Source of the DNA: an uncultured Bacteroidales bacterium
Lineage (GTDB): Bacteria; Bacteroidota; Bacteroidia; Bacteroidales; Bacteroidaceae
Direction: 5' to 3'
Assembly: GCA_945836755.1 (NCBI GenBank)
Contig: CAMAMB010000013.1
Span: 1 to 49,159, forward strand
DNA: 49,159 nucleotides
The notes beneath the pieces are model-generated. The model saw only the letters and a list, made by a program, of their open reading frames with translations, made no database searches and was not told the DNA's origin. This document shows, piece after piece, positions 1 to 7,798 of this stretch (the first letter of the stretch is position 1; each line of letters begins with the position of its first letter). The position numbers and the translations under genes are program-made.

Positions 1-168
1 TGACCTTTGCACTTCCGAGCCGCCGCCTATCTACTCTAAAGATAGTGCAAGGCAGCAGTGTGTTATAGGCAAAGCCGCAGGATTTGACCTTTGCACTTCC
101 GAGCCGCCGCCTATCTACTCTAAAGATAGTGCAAGGCAGAAGTGTGTCATAGGCAAAGCCGCAGGATT
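1..168. repeat. 84-bp direct repeat, two tandem copies
   Basis: Two head-to-tail copies (1-84 and 85-168) differ at only two positions. The first copy begins at the window edge, so more copies may lie upstream. Each unit contains nested inverted repeats: CTTTGCACT against AGTGCAAGG, CTATC against GATAG around an ACTCTAAA loop, and GCCTAT against ATAGGC. The transcript could therefore fold into a compact multi-arm structure. No open frame of coding character crosses the copies. Function is unknown. Confidence 0.85.
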
Positions 169-717
169 TGTTTTTCCACTGCTTGTCAGCCATCGTATAT
201 CTATTGGTAGGGGGCAACCTTCGTATACGCCAAATTCGCCGGTAGCAACTATGCTTCACCGGAATGCTTCCAGTTTTTACGGCAAGCATTCCAGTTTCTC
301 TTAGATGCCTTCCCGTGATGGTTCACCCATAACCCGCGCCGAACCCGTAGATGGGGAGGGGGTAGTGTAAGGTGTGTGCAAGGTGGAAGCTCCTATACAG
401 AACTGCATCCTCGTTTTTACTTACACACCTTGCACTAACTCTCCATGGGGCTGATGTTCAGTGCGTTAAGTATGTAGCGTTTTTAATGTGCACCTTGCAC
501 AAGTGTAGCATTTTCGGTCGCTTGGCCTGCCATCTGTATGTCACGCCCGGCTTCGGGTCACCTTCATACGCCGCCCTCCCATCCTCACCCACTTTGTGTG
601 TAAGATAAATGTAGCATTTGTGGCAGGTGCAGGTAGTAAATGCTACATATATAACGGTTTGATATACAGTCTGATACGTTGGATATGCAAGGTTGCCGCG
701 TTTTTTCTGTGAACGTG
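169..717. other. Non-coding stretch with short motif repeats
   Basis: No convincing gene is seen here. The longest frame (372-608, plus) has unusual composition, no recognisable domain and is judged spurious. The stretch holds three GTGCAAGG/CCTTGCAC octamers (376-383, 428-435, 493-500), adding to those in the 84-bp repeats. It also holds inverted repeats such as AGGTGTGT with ACACACCT and TGTAGCATTT with AAATGCTACA. At 261-321 there is a degenerate version of the 21/22-bp array described elsewhere. Confidence 0.6.
261..323. repeat. Degenerate 21-bp-period array
   Basis: Three consecutive 21-bp units start at 261 (GGAATGCTTCCAGTTTTT), 282 (GCAAGCATTCCAGTTTC) and 303 (AGATGCCTTCCCGTGATGG). 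The first two form an inverted pair (GGAATGCTT with AAGCATTCC). The third resembles the degenerate unit at 18185. The GGAATGCTT and A/T-run elements match the units at 10851-10913, so I place it in the same dispersed family. Confidence 0.5.
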
Positions 718-930
718 TATATTTCTATGGTATGAGCCTGCCTATATCCGGGCCGCGTACCCTGTGGGCGCCCGTACGCTGTCTGCAGTGAGGGTTGTGG
801 CATCAGCGGGAGGGTTACTTGCCCGACTTATCAACCAAGGGGCCGCGACGTCGTTGCTATCGCCGATAGGATGCCCCATGCGGAAGGCGCAGTGGAGGGC
901 ATGCTGCTCACGCTCCTCTACTGCGCCTTT
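718..930 (+). ncRNA. Candidate structured small RNA
   Basis: This is inference from signals, not a recognised family. A near-consensus Bacteroidetes -7 box, TATATTTC, lies at 718-725 with TTG at 693-695 (22-bp spacing), so transcription would begin near 732. The interval then contains strong stems: GCGTAC with GTACGC, GGGGC (839-843) with GCCCC (873-877), and TATC-GCC-GATA (859-869). It ends in a plus-strand hairpin with a T run at 884-930. There is no coding frame on this strand. The length of about 200 nt is in the range of 6S RNA or other abundant small RNAs, but I cannot match it to any. Confidence 0.35.
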
Positions 931-932
931 TA
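884..932 (+). terminator. Rho-independent terminator of the candidate small RNA
   Basis: A 15-bp stem pairs AAGGCGCAGTGGAGG (884-898) with CCTCTACTGCGCCTT (915-929, one mismatch), followed by a short T run. The T run is on the plus strand although the nearest annotated genes are on the minus strand. That implies a plus-strand transcript upstream. Confidence 0.6.
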
Positions 933-938
933 TAGAAT

Positions 939-967
939 GAAGGCCGGCTTCTTGTGGGCCGGCCTTC
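939..967 (-). terminator. Terminator of the rpmB-rpmG-DUF4295 operon
   Basis: A perfect 10-bp stem GAAGGCCGGC / GCCGGCCTTC lies 14 bp past the DUF4295 stop codon. An A/T-rich stretch (ATTCTATAAAAG on the minus strand) follows. Confidence 0.6.
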
Positions 968-980
968 AGGTCTGAGTATC

Positions 981-1139
981 TTAGTTCTTGAAGAAGTCCT
1001 TTACAGCTTCGTTGGGCACCATCTGCTCATCGAAGACGTAAGCACCGGTCTTGGGGCTTTTGACCATCTTGATGACTTTGGTGTATGAACGTCCGTCGGT
1101 CTTACCTTCCTGAAGAGTTGCAACTGTTTTCTTTGCCAT
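981..1139 (-). CDS. DUF4295 family protein, small ribosome-associated candidate
   Basis: A 52-residue basic protein beginning MAKKTVATLQEGK and containing VIKMVKSPKTGAYVF, which I recognise as the Bacteroidetes-specific DUF4295 family. It has no membrane segment or signal peptide. It sits 19 bp downstream of rpmG and completes the phylum-typical rpmB-rpmG-DUF4295 cluster. That order, with its size and charge, suggests a ribosome-associated role, but this is inference. The ATG at 1139 is the only start giving the full family motif. Confidence 0.85.
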   Translation of the reverse strand: MAKKTVATLQEGKTDGRSYTKVIKMVKSPKTGAYVFDEQMVPNEAVKDFFKN

Positions 1140-1158
1140 AAGTCAGAGCGTTGATAGA

Positions 1159-1350
1159 TTATTTAATTTCTTTGTGAATGGTCATCCGACGAAGGATGGG
1201 GTTGTACTTCTTGAGCTCGAGGCGATCGGGCGTATTCTTACGATTTTTGGTGGTGATGTATCGTGAAGTGCCGGGCAGACCGCTCTCTTTCATTTCGGTG
1301 CATTCGAGGATTACTTGCACTCTATTTCCTTTAGCTTTTTTTCCAGCCAT
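1159..1350 (-). CDS. rpmG: 50S ribosomal protein bL33
   Basis: A 63-residue bL33 of the large subunit. The C-terminal half has the family core [20 protein letters not shown]. The zinc-ribbon cysteines are largely absent: CTEM appears where zinc-binding forms have CTEC, and YNPILRR where they have a second Cys pair. This is therefore the zinc-independent (C-minus) form. It lies between rpmB and the DUF4295 gene in one minus-strand operon. Confidence 0.95.
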   Translation of the reverse strand: MAGKKAKGNRVQVILECTEMKESGLPGTSRYITTKNRKNTPDRLELKKYNPILRRMTIHKEIK

Positions 1351-1505
1351 TGTTTTTTCTTATTATCCTCGGCGTGGGTCAGTGTATGCGGTTGTGTGTT
1401 GTCGCGTGCTTCTGTCCTTGTAGCCGGGGTTGGAAATTACTGATATGAGTAAATGGTATTGTGAGCTTGGTTAGCGTTGGGGTGAAAGGCTGTGTGGTTG
1501 AAGTC

Positions 1506-1766
1506 TTAGCCTATAACCTTGATGTCTTTCCAATCGCAGAAGCCGTTAGCCACGGCCTTGCGGAGGGCTGCGTCGAGACCAACTTTGTTGATAAGGCGAA
1601 GACCCGCTGCGCTAATCTTGAGGCTGATCCAGCAATCTTGCTCCACGTAGTAGAACTTCTTGGTGAAGAGGTTTACGTCAAAGGTGCGCTTGGTGCGGCG
1701 CTTTGAGTGGGAGACGTTATTGCCTACCATTGCTTTTTTACCGGTGATTTGACAAACTTTAGACAT
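1506..1766 (-). CDS. rpmB: 50S ribosomal protein bL28
   Basis: An 86-residue bL28 starting [21 protein letters not shown], with the family motif [13 protein letters not shown]. The frame is open for 34 further codons upstream, but that extension is not bL28-like. Its first codons lie close to the promoter, so the ATG at 1766 is chosen. A single Cys near the N-terminus replaces the CxxC of zinc-binding bL28. It is the first gene of the rpmB-rpmG-DUF4295 operon, with a strong promoter about 115 bp upstream. Confidence 0.95.
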   Translation of the reverse strand: MSKVCQITGKKAMVGNNVSHSKRRTKRTFDVNLFTKKFYYVEQDCWISLKISAAGLRLINKVGLDAALRKAVANGFCDWKDIKVIG

Positions 1767-1882
1767 TGCTGTTCGTGTGAATATGTTAAGTTGGCTGGCT
1801 GCGGGTAGTGCGGGGTCTTTGTTGTTGCGTAATCTTGGGGTGGTTGCCCTTTCCTTACTGCACGCCATTGCTTTAGCGGGTG

Positions 1883-1912
1883 CAAATTTACGACTTTTAT
1901 TTTATTGGGCAA
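1883..1912 (-). promoter_or_regulatory. Bacteroidetes-type promoter for rpmB operon
   Basis: On the minus strand, TTG (1910-1912) is followed after 19 bp by TAAATTTG (1883-1890). This fits the primary sigma-factor pattern of the phylum (TTG, about 19-21 bp, TAnnTTTG). Confidence 0.75.
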
Positions 1913-1996
1913 GTGCCTGATTATCTTTTTGCTGAGTTTTCTGTGCGACTTTTTGCTTGTGAAAGGCTGCGTAGAGAGTGTGTGGAAGATAAAGAA

Positions 1997-2042
1997 TATC
2001 CCCCTGCTGTGGTTCGTGGGTGTGAACAAGAGCAGGGGGATA
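1997..2042 (-). terminator. Terminator downstream of cinA-like gene
   Basis: A 12-bp perfect stem TATCCCCCTGCT / AGCAGGGGGATA spans 1997-2042. It is followed on the minus strand by T-rich TTCTTTATCTTC. It separates the map-tsaD-cinA group from the rpmB operon. Confidence 0.7.
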
Positions 2043-2078
2043 TGTGGGGTGGGGGAGCACCATGCCGGACGCCGTAGA

Positions 2079-2591
2079 TTATTCGGCAGCGGCAGTGTTT
2101 TCCTTGATAAAGTCGAGGAGCATGTGCATGGCTACAGAGGTGGCGGAGGCCAGGTTCTTGTCACGCCCATTGTCTTCCTCAATCATTTTGGTGACGATTT
2201 TGTCGGCAGAGCCTACGGCTATCCAGATAGTGCCTACGATGACGCCGGCCTTGCCTCCGTCGGGCCCGCCGGGTCCTGCGTATCCGCTAATGGCCACGGC
2301 GTAGTCTGTGTGGAAGAGCTTGTTGCAGCCAACGACCATGGCCTTGACTACGTCCTCGCAGACGGGGGTCTTCTCTTCAATGATTTGTGGATCAACCTCG
2401 AGGAGGTTGGTCTTCACCTCGTCGGCATAGCAGATGAGGCCGCCTTTATAGTAGTTGGAACTGCCTGGTACTGAGGTGATGACGCTGGCGATGCGGCCGG
2501 CGGTGCAGCTCTCAGCAGTGGAGAGGGTCTGGTTTTCGCGCCAGAGGATTTCGTTGACTTCTTTACTTACGAGCTTTACATCTAAGTCCAT
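2079..2591 (-). CDS. CinA C-terminal domain protein (nicotinamide-nucleotide amidohydrolase, PncC-like)
   Basis: A 170-residue stand-alone CinA_C domain. Members deamidate nicotinamide mononucleotide to nicotinic acid mononucleotide in pyridine nucleotide salvage. The hallmark TAESCTAGR is at residues 25-33 and AISGYAGPGG is near residue 100, followed by GTIWIAVG. Length fits the stand-alone form, which lacks the N-terminal MoCF-like domain of full CinA. It lies 80 bp downstream of tsaD on the same strand and is followed by a clear terminator. Activity is inferred from the family. Confidence 0.9.
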   Translation of the reverse strand: MDLDVKLVSKEVNEILWRENQTLSTAESCTAGRIASVITSVPGSSNYYKGGLICYADEVKTNLLEVDPQIIEEKTPVCEDVVKAMVVGCNKLFHTDYAVAISGYAGPGGPDGGKAGVIVGTIWIAVGSADKIVTKMIEEDNGRDKNLASATSVAMHMLLDFIKENTAAAE

Positions 2592-2671
2592 AATGATATA
2601 GATAAGTGGGGTTATGATGATCGTGGGGAGGGTGTTGTATGGATAGTTGCCAGGGCCGGGTGAGCAGCGTG

Positions 2672-3694
2672 TCAGACGCAGACCTTGGCGTAGGGAGGTT
2701 TGTCGATGGAGCAGAACTCTCCGTCGAGATATTTATGGTGGGCGGTGATGGCAATCATTGCTGCATTGTCAGTGGTGTAGCTAAACGGCGGTATGTAGAT
2801 GTGCCAGCCGGCCTTTTGGCTTTTCTCTATGAATGCCTGGCGCAGGGCGGTGTTGGCAGACACTCCGCCTGAGAGAGCCACATGCTTGATGCCTGTTTGC
2901 TTGACGGCGAGCTGAAGTTTCTGCATGAGGATGTCGACCACGGTCTTCTCGAAGGAGGCGGCTATGTCGTTGGCGTGGTGGGCTATGAAGTCAGCGTCGG
3001 CCTGCATCTGCTTGCGCAGGAAATAGAGCAGCGAGGTTTTGAGACCGGAGAAGCTGTAGTCTAAACCGGCTACATGCGGCTTGGCAAAGCTGAAGGCGGT
3101 GGGATTTCCCTTTCGGGCCATGCGGTCGATGATGGGGCCGCCGGGGTAGCCCAGGTTCATTATCTTGGCGCACTTGTCTAAGGCCTCGCCTGCTGCATCG
3201 TCGATGGTCTGTCCCAGGATCTCCATTTCGTTGTAGGCTTTTACCTTGACAATCTGAGAGTTCCCGCCGCTGACGAGGAGGCAAAGGAAGGGGTAGGGGG
3301 GGGTGGGGCGCGGCTCTTCACCGGCTTTCTGGATAAAGTGGGCTAGGATGTGGCCTTGCAGGTGGTTGGTCTCAATGAAGGGGATGCCGAGTGAGAGGGC
3401 CAGGCCTTTGGCGAAGGATACCCCCACTAAGAGCGACCCCATGAGCCCCGGACCGAGCGTGACGGCGATGGCAGATAGGTCGTGTGTGGTGACGCCGGCC
3501 TGTTTGAGCGCTGTGTCTACCACGGGCACTATGTTCTGCTGATGAGCGCGCGATGCCAACTCAGGCACTACGCCGCCATACGCTTCGTGTACACTCTGCG
3601 AGGCTGTGACGTTGCTGAGCAGCAGGCCGTCGCTGATGACGGCAGCAGAGGTGTCGTCGCAGCTGGATTCGATGGCGAGGATAGTTACCGGCAT
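2672..3694 (-). CDS. tsaD: tRNA N6-adenosine threonylcarbamoyltransferase TsaD
   Basis: A 340-residue TsaD. It transfers the threonylcarbamoyl group to A37 of ANN-decoding tRNAs. The N-terminus is ILAIESSCDDTSAA. The metal-binding HxxxH motif reads HLQGH (His111 and His115). Later motifs are SGGNSQIV, DDAAGEALDK, GYPGGP and SGGVSANTALR. Length is typical. It lies between map (73 bp gap) and the cinA-like gene (80 bp gap), probably cotranscribed. Confidence 0.96.
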   Translation of the reverse strand: MPVTILAIESSCDDTSAAVISDGLLLSNVTASQSVHEAYGGVVPELASRAHQQNIVPVVDTALKQAGVTTHDLSAIAVTLGPGLMGSLLVGVSFAKGLALSLGIPFIETNHLQGHILAHFIQKAGEEPRPTPPYPFLCLLVSGGNSQIVKVKAYNEMEILGQTIDDAAGEALDKCAKIMNLGYPGGPIIDRMARKGNPTAFSFAKPHVAGLDYSFSGLKTSLLYFLRKQMQADADFIAHHANDIAASFEKTVVDILMQKLQLAVKQTGIKHVALSGGVSANTALRQAFIEKSQKAGWHIYIPPFSYTTDNAAMIAITAHHKYLDGEFCSIDKPPYAKVCV

Positions 3695-3767
3695 GTGGAG
3701 CGTGGACTTATATGAACGTGAGGCGTATAAGGTGAGACTTATATAAAATAGGTAATGGCCGGGCGAC

Positions 3768-4625
3768 TTAGTGGGTCAATACTTCGAGCCCGTTTTCAGT
3801 CACCAGGAAGGTGTGTTCCCACTGGGCGGAAGGCAGCTCGTCCTCGGTGACGACGGTCCAGCCATCCTCTTCGTCGATGAAGACCTCGTGGGTGCCCATG
3901 TTAATCATGGGCTCGATGGTGAAGACCATGCCGGGAACGATGAGCATGCCGTGGTGGTGCGTGTTGTAATGGTCTACCTCGGGCTCTTCGTGAAACTCCA
4001 GTCCCACTCCGTGGCCGCAGAGGTCGCGCACCACGCTGAAGCCGTTTTTGCGGGCATGCCGCTCTATGGCTTTGCCTATGTCGCCGATGTAGCCCCAGGG
4101 CTTTGCCGCTTCGGCGCCAATGGCCAGACACTCTTTGGCTACGTTGACGAGTTTGGCCTTGCGGGGAGTGGTCTCTCCGATGATGAACATGCGGGAGGCG
4201 TCGCTGAAGTAGCCATTGAGAATGGTGCTGACATCCACGTTGACTATGTCGCCTGCCTCCAGATACTCATACTCAGAGGGGATGCCGTGGCAGACTACCT
4301 CGTTGATGCTGGTACAGACGCTTTTGGGGTATCCTTCGTAGTTGAGGGGCGCGGGTATGGCGCCATGGTCTGTGGTATAGTCGTACACCAGCTTGTCGAT
4401 TTCGGCAGTGGACATACCTTCATGGATCTCCTGAGCGATAAGGTCAAGCACGCCTGTATTGATGATGCCTGATTGGCGGATCCCTTCAATCTGCTCGGGC
4501 GTCTTGATGAGGGAGCGTGGAGGCACTAATCGCCCTTTACGCTCCTCTGTCATAATCTTGAGGTCAAAAGGGGTAGGCTCTAGGCCCGGGGGAATAATCC
4601 AGTGGTTGTTTTTGCGTCTTGTCAT
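3768..4625 (-). CDS. map: Methionine aminopeptidase, type I
   Basis: A 285-residue MetAP that removes the initiator methionine from nascent proteins. All five metal ligands are visible: Asp131, Asp142, His205 (CGHGVG), Glu238 (FTIEPM) and Glu270 (WEHTFLVT). His113 (VCHG) is in place. The first 40 or so residues form an extension before the catalytic fold (KTPEQIEGIR), rich in basic residues and prolines. It has no Cys-rich SEC-C motif. It has its own promoter about 60 bp upstream and heads the map-tsaD-cinA group. Confidence 0.95.
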   Translation of the reverse strand: MTRRKNNHWIIPPGLEPTPFDLKIMTEERKGRLVPPRSLIKTPEQIEGIRQSGIINTGVLDLIAQEIHEGMSTAEIDKLVYDYTTDHGAIPAPLNYEGYPKSVCTSINEVVCHGIPSEYEYLEAGDIVNVDVSTILNGYFSDASRMFIIGETTPRKAKLVNVAKECLAIGAEAAKPWGYIGDIGKAIERHARKNGFSVVRDLCGHGVGLEFHEEPEVDHYNTHHHGMLIVPGMVFTIEPMINMGTHEVFIDEEDGWTVVTEDELPSAQWEHTFLVTENGLEVLTH

Positions 4626-4686
4626 TGCTTCGGGGAGAGCTGCCTCTCTTTCGGGATGTAGGTGAAAGAGATTAGCAAACGTGGTG

Positions 4687-4716
4687 CAAAGTTAGTGTAT
4701 GGCGCTGTGTAGACAA
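4687..4716 (-). promoter_or_regulatory. Bacteroidetes-type promoter for map
   Basis: On the minus strand, TTG (4714-4716), 19 bp spacer, TAACTTTG (4687-4694). This is a full match to the phylum consensus. Confidence 0.75.
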
Positions 4717-4788
4717 AATATTCGTTTAACTCTTTCGGTGAAGCGACGCTTGACGATTGTGTGAGGTTCAAGAGTGTCTGCAGAAAAT

Positions 4789-4820
4789 GAGACCGCTGAG
4801 GGATCTCCTTCAGCGGTCTC
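4789..4820 (-). terminator. Terminator of fba
   Basis: An 11-bp stem GAGACCGCTGA / TCAGCGGTCTC lies about 35 bp past the fba stop. ATTTTC follows on the minus strand. Confidence 0.65.
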
Positions 4821-4854
4821 CATAGGATGGGCTTGCTTAGCCGTGAGTCACGTG

Positions 4855-5862
4855 TTAGAGCTGAGCGAGCTTGTTTTCAGAGCCAAGCACCTCAACAATC
4901 TTGTGCTCATACTGCTTCTTCATGTTGTCGCGAGCAGGGCCGAGGTACTTACGGGGGTCAAATTCACCGGGCTTCTCAGCGAAGACCTGACGGATAGCTG
5001 CCGTCATGGCAAGGCGGGAGTCGGAGTCAATGTTAATCTTGCAGACGGCGCTGGCTGCTGCCTTGCGGAGCTGCTCTTCAGGAATACCAACGGCATTGGG
5101 GAGCTTGCCACCATACTTGTTGATGGTGTCCACTTCTTCCTGAGGCACGGACGAAGAGCCGTGGAGTACGATGGGGAAGCCGGGGAGCTGCTCCATCACG
5201 GCGTCGAGTACGTCGAAGGCGAGGGGGGGAGGTACGAGACGGCCGGTCTTGGGGTCACGGGTGCACTGCTCGGGAGTGAACTTGTAGGCTCCGTGGCTGG
5301 TGCCGATAGAGATGGCGAGGCTGTCGCAGCCTGTGCGGGTTGCAAACTCTACTACCTCTTCGGGCTTGGTGTAGTGGCTTTCAGCGTGGCATACCTCGTC
5401 TTCCACACCGGCGAGCACACCGAGTTCGCCTTCTACGGTTACGTCAAATTGGTGAGCGTAGTCTACCACCTTCTTGGTGAGAGCAATGTTCTCTTCAAAG
5501 GGAAGGCCGGAACCGTCAATCATGACTGAGCTGAAGCCCATGTCGATACAGCTCTTGCAGGTCTCGAAGCTGTCGCCGTGGTCGAGGTGCAGTACGATTT
5601 CGGGATGCTCACAGCCGAGTTCCTTGGCATAAGCCACAGCACCTTCAGCCATGTAGCGGAGGAGGGTCTGGTTGGCATAAGCGCGTGCACCCTTAGATAC
5701 CTGAAGGATGACGGGGCTCTTCTTCTCTGCAGAAGCCTGGATGATGGCCTGCAGCTGCTCCATGTTGTTGAAGTTGAAAGCGGGGATGGCATAGCCGCCC
5801 TTGATGGCACGGGCGAACATATCGCGAGTGTTTACAAGGCCTAAGTCTTTGTAGTTGATCAT
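4855..5862 (-). CDS. fba: Class II fructose-bisphosphate aldolase
   Basis: A 335-residue zinc-dependent aldolase that cleaves fructose 1,6-bisphosphate into dihydroxyacetone phosphate and glyceraldehyde 3-phosphate. Visible motifs are IPAFNFNNMEQ, the zinc-binding LHLDHGDSFETC and LHGSSSVPQE. The frame is open 17 codons further upstream. The earlier ATG at 5913 falls on the -7 promoter box (5911-5918), so transcripts would not include it, and the ATG at 5862 (MINYKDLGLV) is preferred. Single-gene unit with its own terminator. Confidence 0.95.
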   Translation of the reverse strand: MINYKDLGLVNTRDMFARAIKGGYAIPAFNFNNMEQLQAIIQASAEKKSPVILQVSKGARAYANQTLLRYMAEGAVAYAKELGCEHPEIVLHLDHGDSFETCKSCIDMGFSSVMIDGSGLPFEENIALTKKVVDYAHQFDVTVEGELGVLAGVEDEVCHAESHYTKPEEVVEFATRTGCDSLAISIGTSHGAYKFTPEQCTRDPKTGRLVPPPLAFDVLDAVMEQLPGFPIVLHGSSSVPQEEVDTINKYGGKLPNAVGIPEEQLRKAAASAVCKINIDSDSRLAMTAAIRQVFAEKPGEFDPRKYLGPARDNMKKQYEHKIVEVLGSENKLAQL

Positions 5863-5910
5863 GATGTTTGTTGTTAAGAGTATTGGGTGTTTGAGTTTAT
5901 TTGCTTGGCG

Positions 5911-5918
5911 CAAAAGTA
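5911..5918 (-). promoter_or_regulatory. -7 box upstream of fba
   Basis: TACTTTTG on the minus strand matches TAnnTTTG. No clear TTG is present at -33, so the call is weaker than others here. Its position decides the fba start codon. Confidence 0.5.
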
Positions 5919-6081
5919 ACCTTTTTTTTTGGATTGTGGTATTTGTAGGGCATGAAAGCGATAATTAGGCCTTTATGTGCGAGTCGGATTGCTTTTCCTG
6001 CTTGTCAAATGGGGGTGGCAAGGTCTGAGCGTCGGCCTTGGTCATGAGGGGATGGCGTGTAGACGTGGCGCAGAGAAGAAA

Positions 6082-6115
6082 CGAGCTGCTTCGCCTGGTC
6101 GGGTGAAGCAGCTCG
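6082..6115 (-). terminator. Terminator of asnB
   Basis: An 11-bp perfect stem CGAGCTGCTTC / GAAGCAGCTCG lies 15 bp past the asnB stop. TTTCTTCTCTG follows on the minus strand. Confidence 0.65.
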
Positions 6116-6130
6116 CTGCATGCGGTGGGC

Positions 6131-7798
6131 TTATTTGTAGGCTTGTTCGTGGACGCCTGCCACGGCACGCCCGCTGGGGTCGTTGAGGTTTTTGAAAGAA
6201 GCGTCCCATGCCAAAGCCTCGGCGGTGGAGCAGGCCACGGATGGCACGGATGGCACACTGCGTGCTGCGCTTTCGCTGGGGAAATACTCTTCGAAGATGC
6301 TCCGATAGTAGTATTCCTCCTTGTTCATGGGCGGGTTGATGGGGAAGCGTTCGGCAGCGTGGGCCATCTGCTCGTCGGTTACGGCTTCTGCGGTTATCTG
6401 TTTGAGGGTGTCAATCCATGAGTAGCCTACTCCGTCGCTGAATTGCTCCTTCTGCCTCCAAGCCACGCTTTCGGGCAGCATGTCTGCAAAGGCCTCGCGC
6501 ACGATGCGTTTCTCGATGGTCTGTCCGGGGCACATCTTGGCTTCAGGGTTGAGGCGCATGGCCACGTCGAGAAATTCCTTGTCGAGGAAGGGCACGCGTC
6601 CCTCCACGCCCCAAGCTGAGAGGCTCTTGTTGGCGCGCAGACAGTCGTAGAGGTGGAGCTTGCCCAGTTTACGCACAGTCTCTTCGTGGAAGGCTTTGGC
6701 GTCGGGTGCTTTGTGGAAGTAGAGATAGCCACCGAAGACTTCGTCGGCCCCTTCACCCGAGAGCACCATCTTGATGCCCATTGACTTGATGACGCGGGCC
6801 AGGAGGTACATAGGGGTGGAGGCTCTCACGGTCGTCACATCGTAGGTTTCGATGTAGTAGATGACATCGCGTACAGCGTCGAGACCTTCCTGGATGGTAT
6901 AGTTGATTTCGTGGTGGACAGTGCCTATGAAGTCGGCCACCTCGCGGGCTTTGGCCAGGTCGGGAGCACCTTTAAGCCCCACGGCGAATGAGTGAAGGCG
7001 GGGCCACCATGCGGCCTGTTTGTCGCCCGACTCTACGCGGCGGGCCGCATACTTGTTGGCCACGGCTGATATGACGGAACTGTCGAGGCCGCCGGAGAGG
7101 AGCACACCGTAGGGCACATCGCTCATGAGCTGTCGCTTGACAGCAGCTTCAAGGGCATCGTGCACGTCGCCAGCTGCCGTGCTACCGTGCTGCACGGCTT
7201 CGTAGTCTTCCCAGTCTCGCTTGTACCATCTGACCATCTTTCCCTCGCTGCCCAGATAGTAGTGGCCGGGCAGGAAAGGCTCATAGCGTTCACAGAGTCC
7301 TTCGAGGGCTTTCAGTTCGCTGGCGCAGTATACTTTGCCGTCGGCGTCGAAGCCTATGTAGAGGGGGATGACGCCGATGGGGTCGCGTGCAATGAGGAAG
7401 TCGTCCTTCTCCTCATCGTAGAGGGCGAAGGCAAAGATGCCGTTGAGGTCTTCGAGAAAGTTTATGCCCTTATCGCGGTACAGGGCCAGTACCACTTCGC
7501 AGTCTGACCCCGTGGAAAAAGGATATTTGTCGGTGTAGCGGGCTCTGATGTCTTGGTGGTTGTAAATCTCGCCATTGACAGCGAGCACTTGCTTCCTATC
7601 AGGGGAGAAGAGGGGTTGGCCTCCGCTTTCGGGGTCAACGATGGAGAGACGCTCGTGACACATGATGGCCGACGCTCCGCAGTAAATGCCGCTCCAGTCG
7701 GGCCCGCGATGGCGAATGCGCTTGCTCATGGTGAGGGCTTTGGGGCGGAGGGACATGACGTCGTCCTTTATGTGAAAGATACAGGCTATGCCGCACAT
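6131..7798 (-). CDS. asnB: Asparagine synthase B, glutamine-hydrolysing
   Basis: A 555-residue AsnB converting aspartate, glutamine and ATP to asparagine. The N-terminal glutaminase domain starts at the catalytic Cys2 (MCGIACIF), with RHRGPDWSG and VNGEIYNH. The synthetase domain carries the PP-loop SGGLDSS at 235-241 and LSGEGADEVFGGYLY. The C-terminus ends in a low-complexity tail (SVPSVPSVA) beyond the conserved fold. It stands alone between its own promoter and terminator. Confidence 0.96.
   Translation of the reverse strand: MCGIACIFHIKDDVMSLRPKALTMSKRIRHRGPDWSGIYCGASAIMCHERLSIVDPESGGQPLFSPDRKQVLAVNGEIYNHQDIRARYTDKYPFSTGSDCEVVLALYRDKGINFLEDLNGIFAFALYDEEKDDFLIARDPIGVIPLYIGFDADGKVYCASELKALEGLCERYEPFLPGHYYLGSEGKMVRWYKRDWEDYEAVQHGSTAAGDVHDALEAAVKRQLMSDVPYGVLLSGGLDSSVISAVANKYAARRVESGDKQAAWWPRLHSFAVGLKGAPDLAKAREVADFIGTVHHEINYTIQEGLDAVRDVIYYIETYDVTTVRASTPMYLLARVIKSMGIKMVLSGEGADEVFGGYLYFHKAPDAKAFHEETVRKLGKLHLYDCLRANKSLSAWGVEGRVPFLDKEFLDVAMRLNPEAKMCPGQTIEKRIVREAFADMLPESVAWRQKEQFSDGVGYSWIDTLKQITAEAVTDEQMAHAAERFPINPPMNKEEYYYRSIFEEYFPSESAARSVPSVPSVACSTAEALAWDASFKNLNDPSGRAVAGVHEQAYK

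Noticed and set aside
372-608. A 78-codon frame in the first non-coding region
   Set aside because: It overlaps inverted repeats and octamer motifs and has unusual Cys/His/Leu composition. It has no start context, family or neighbour to support it.
718-930. RNase P RNA, tmRNA or SRP RNA
   Set aside because: The conserved cores of these RNAs were looked for and not found (for example GAGGAAAGTCC for RNase P, a tmRNA tag frame, GGAAGGAAGCA for SRP). It is left as an unassigned candidate.
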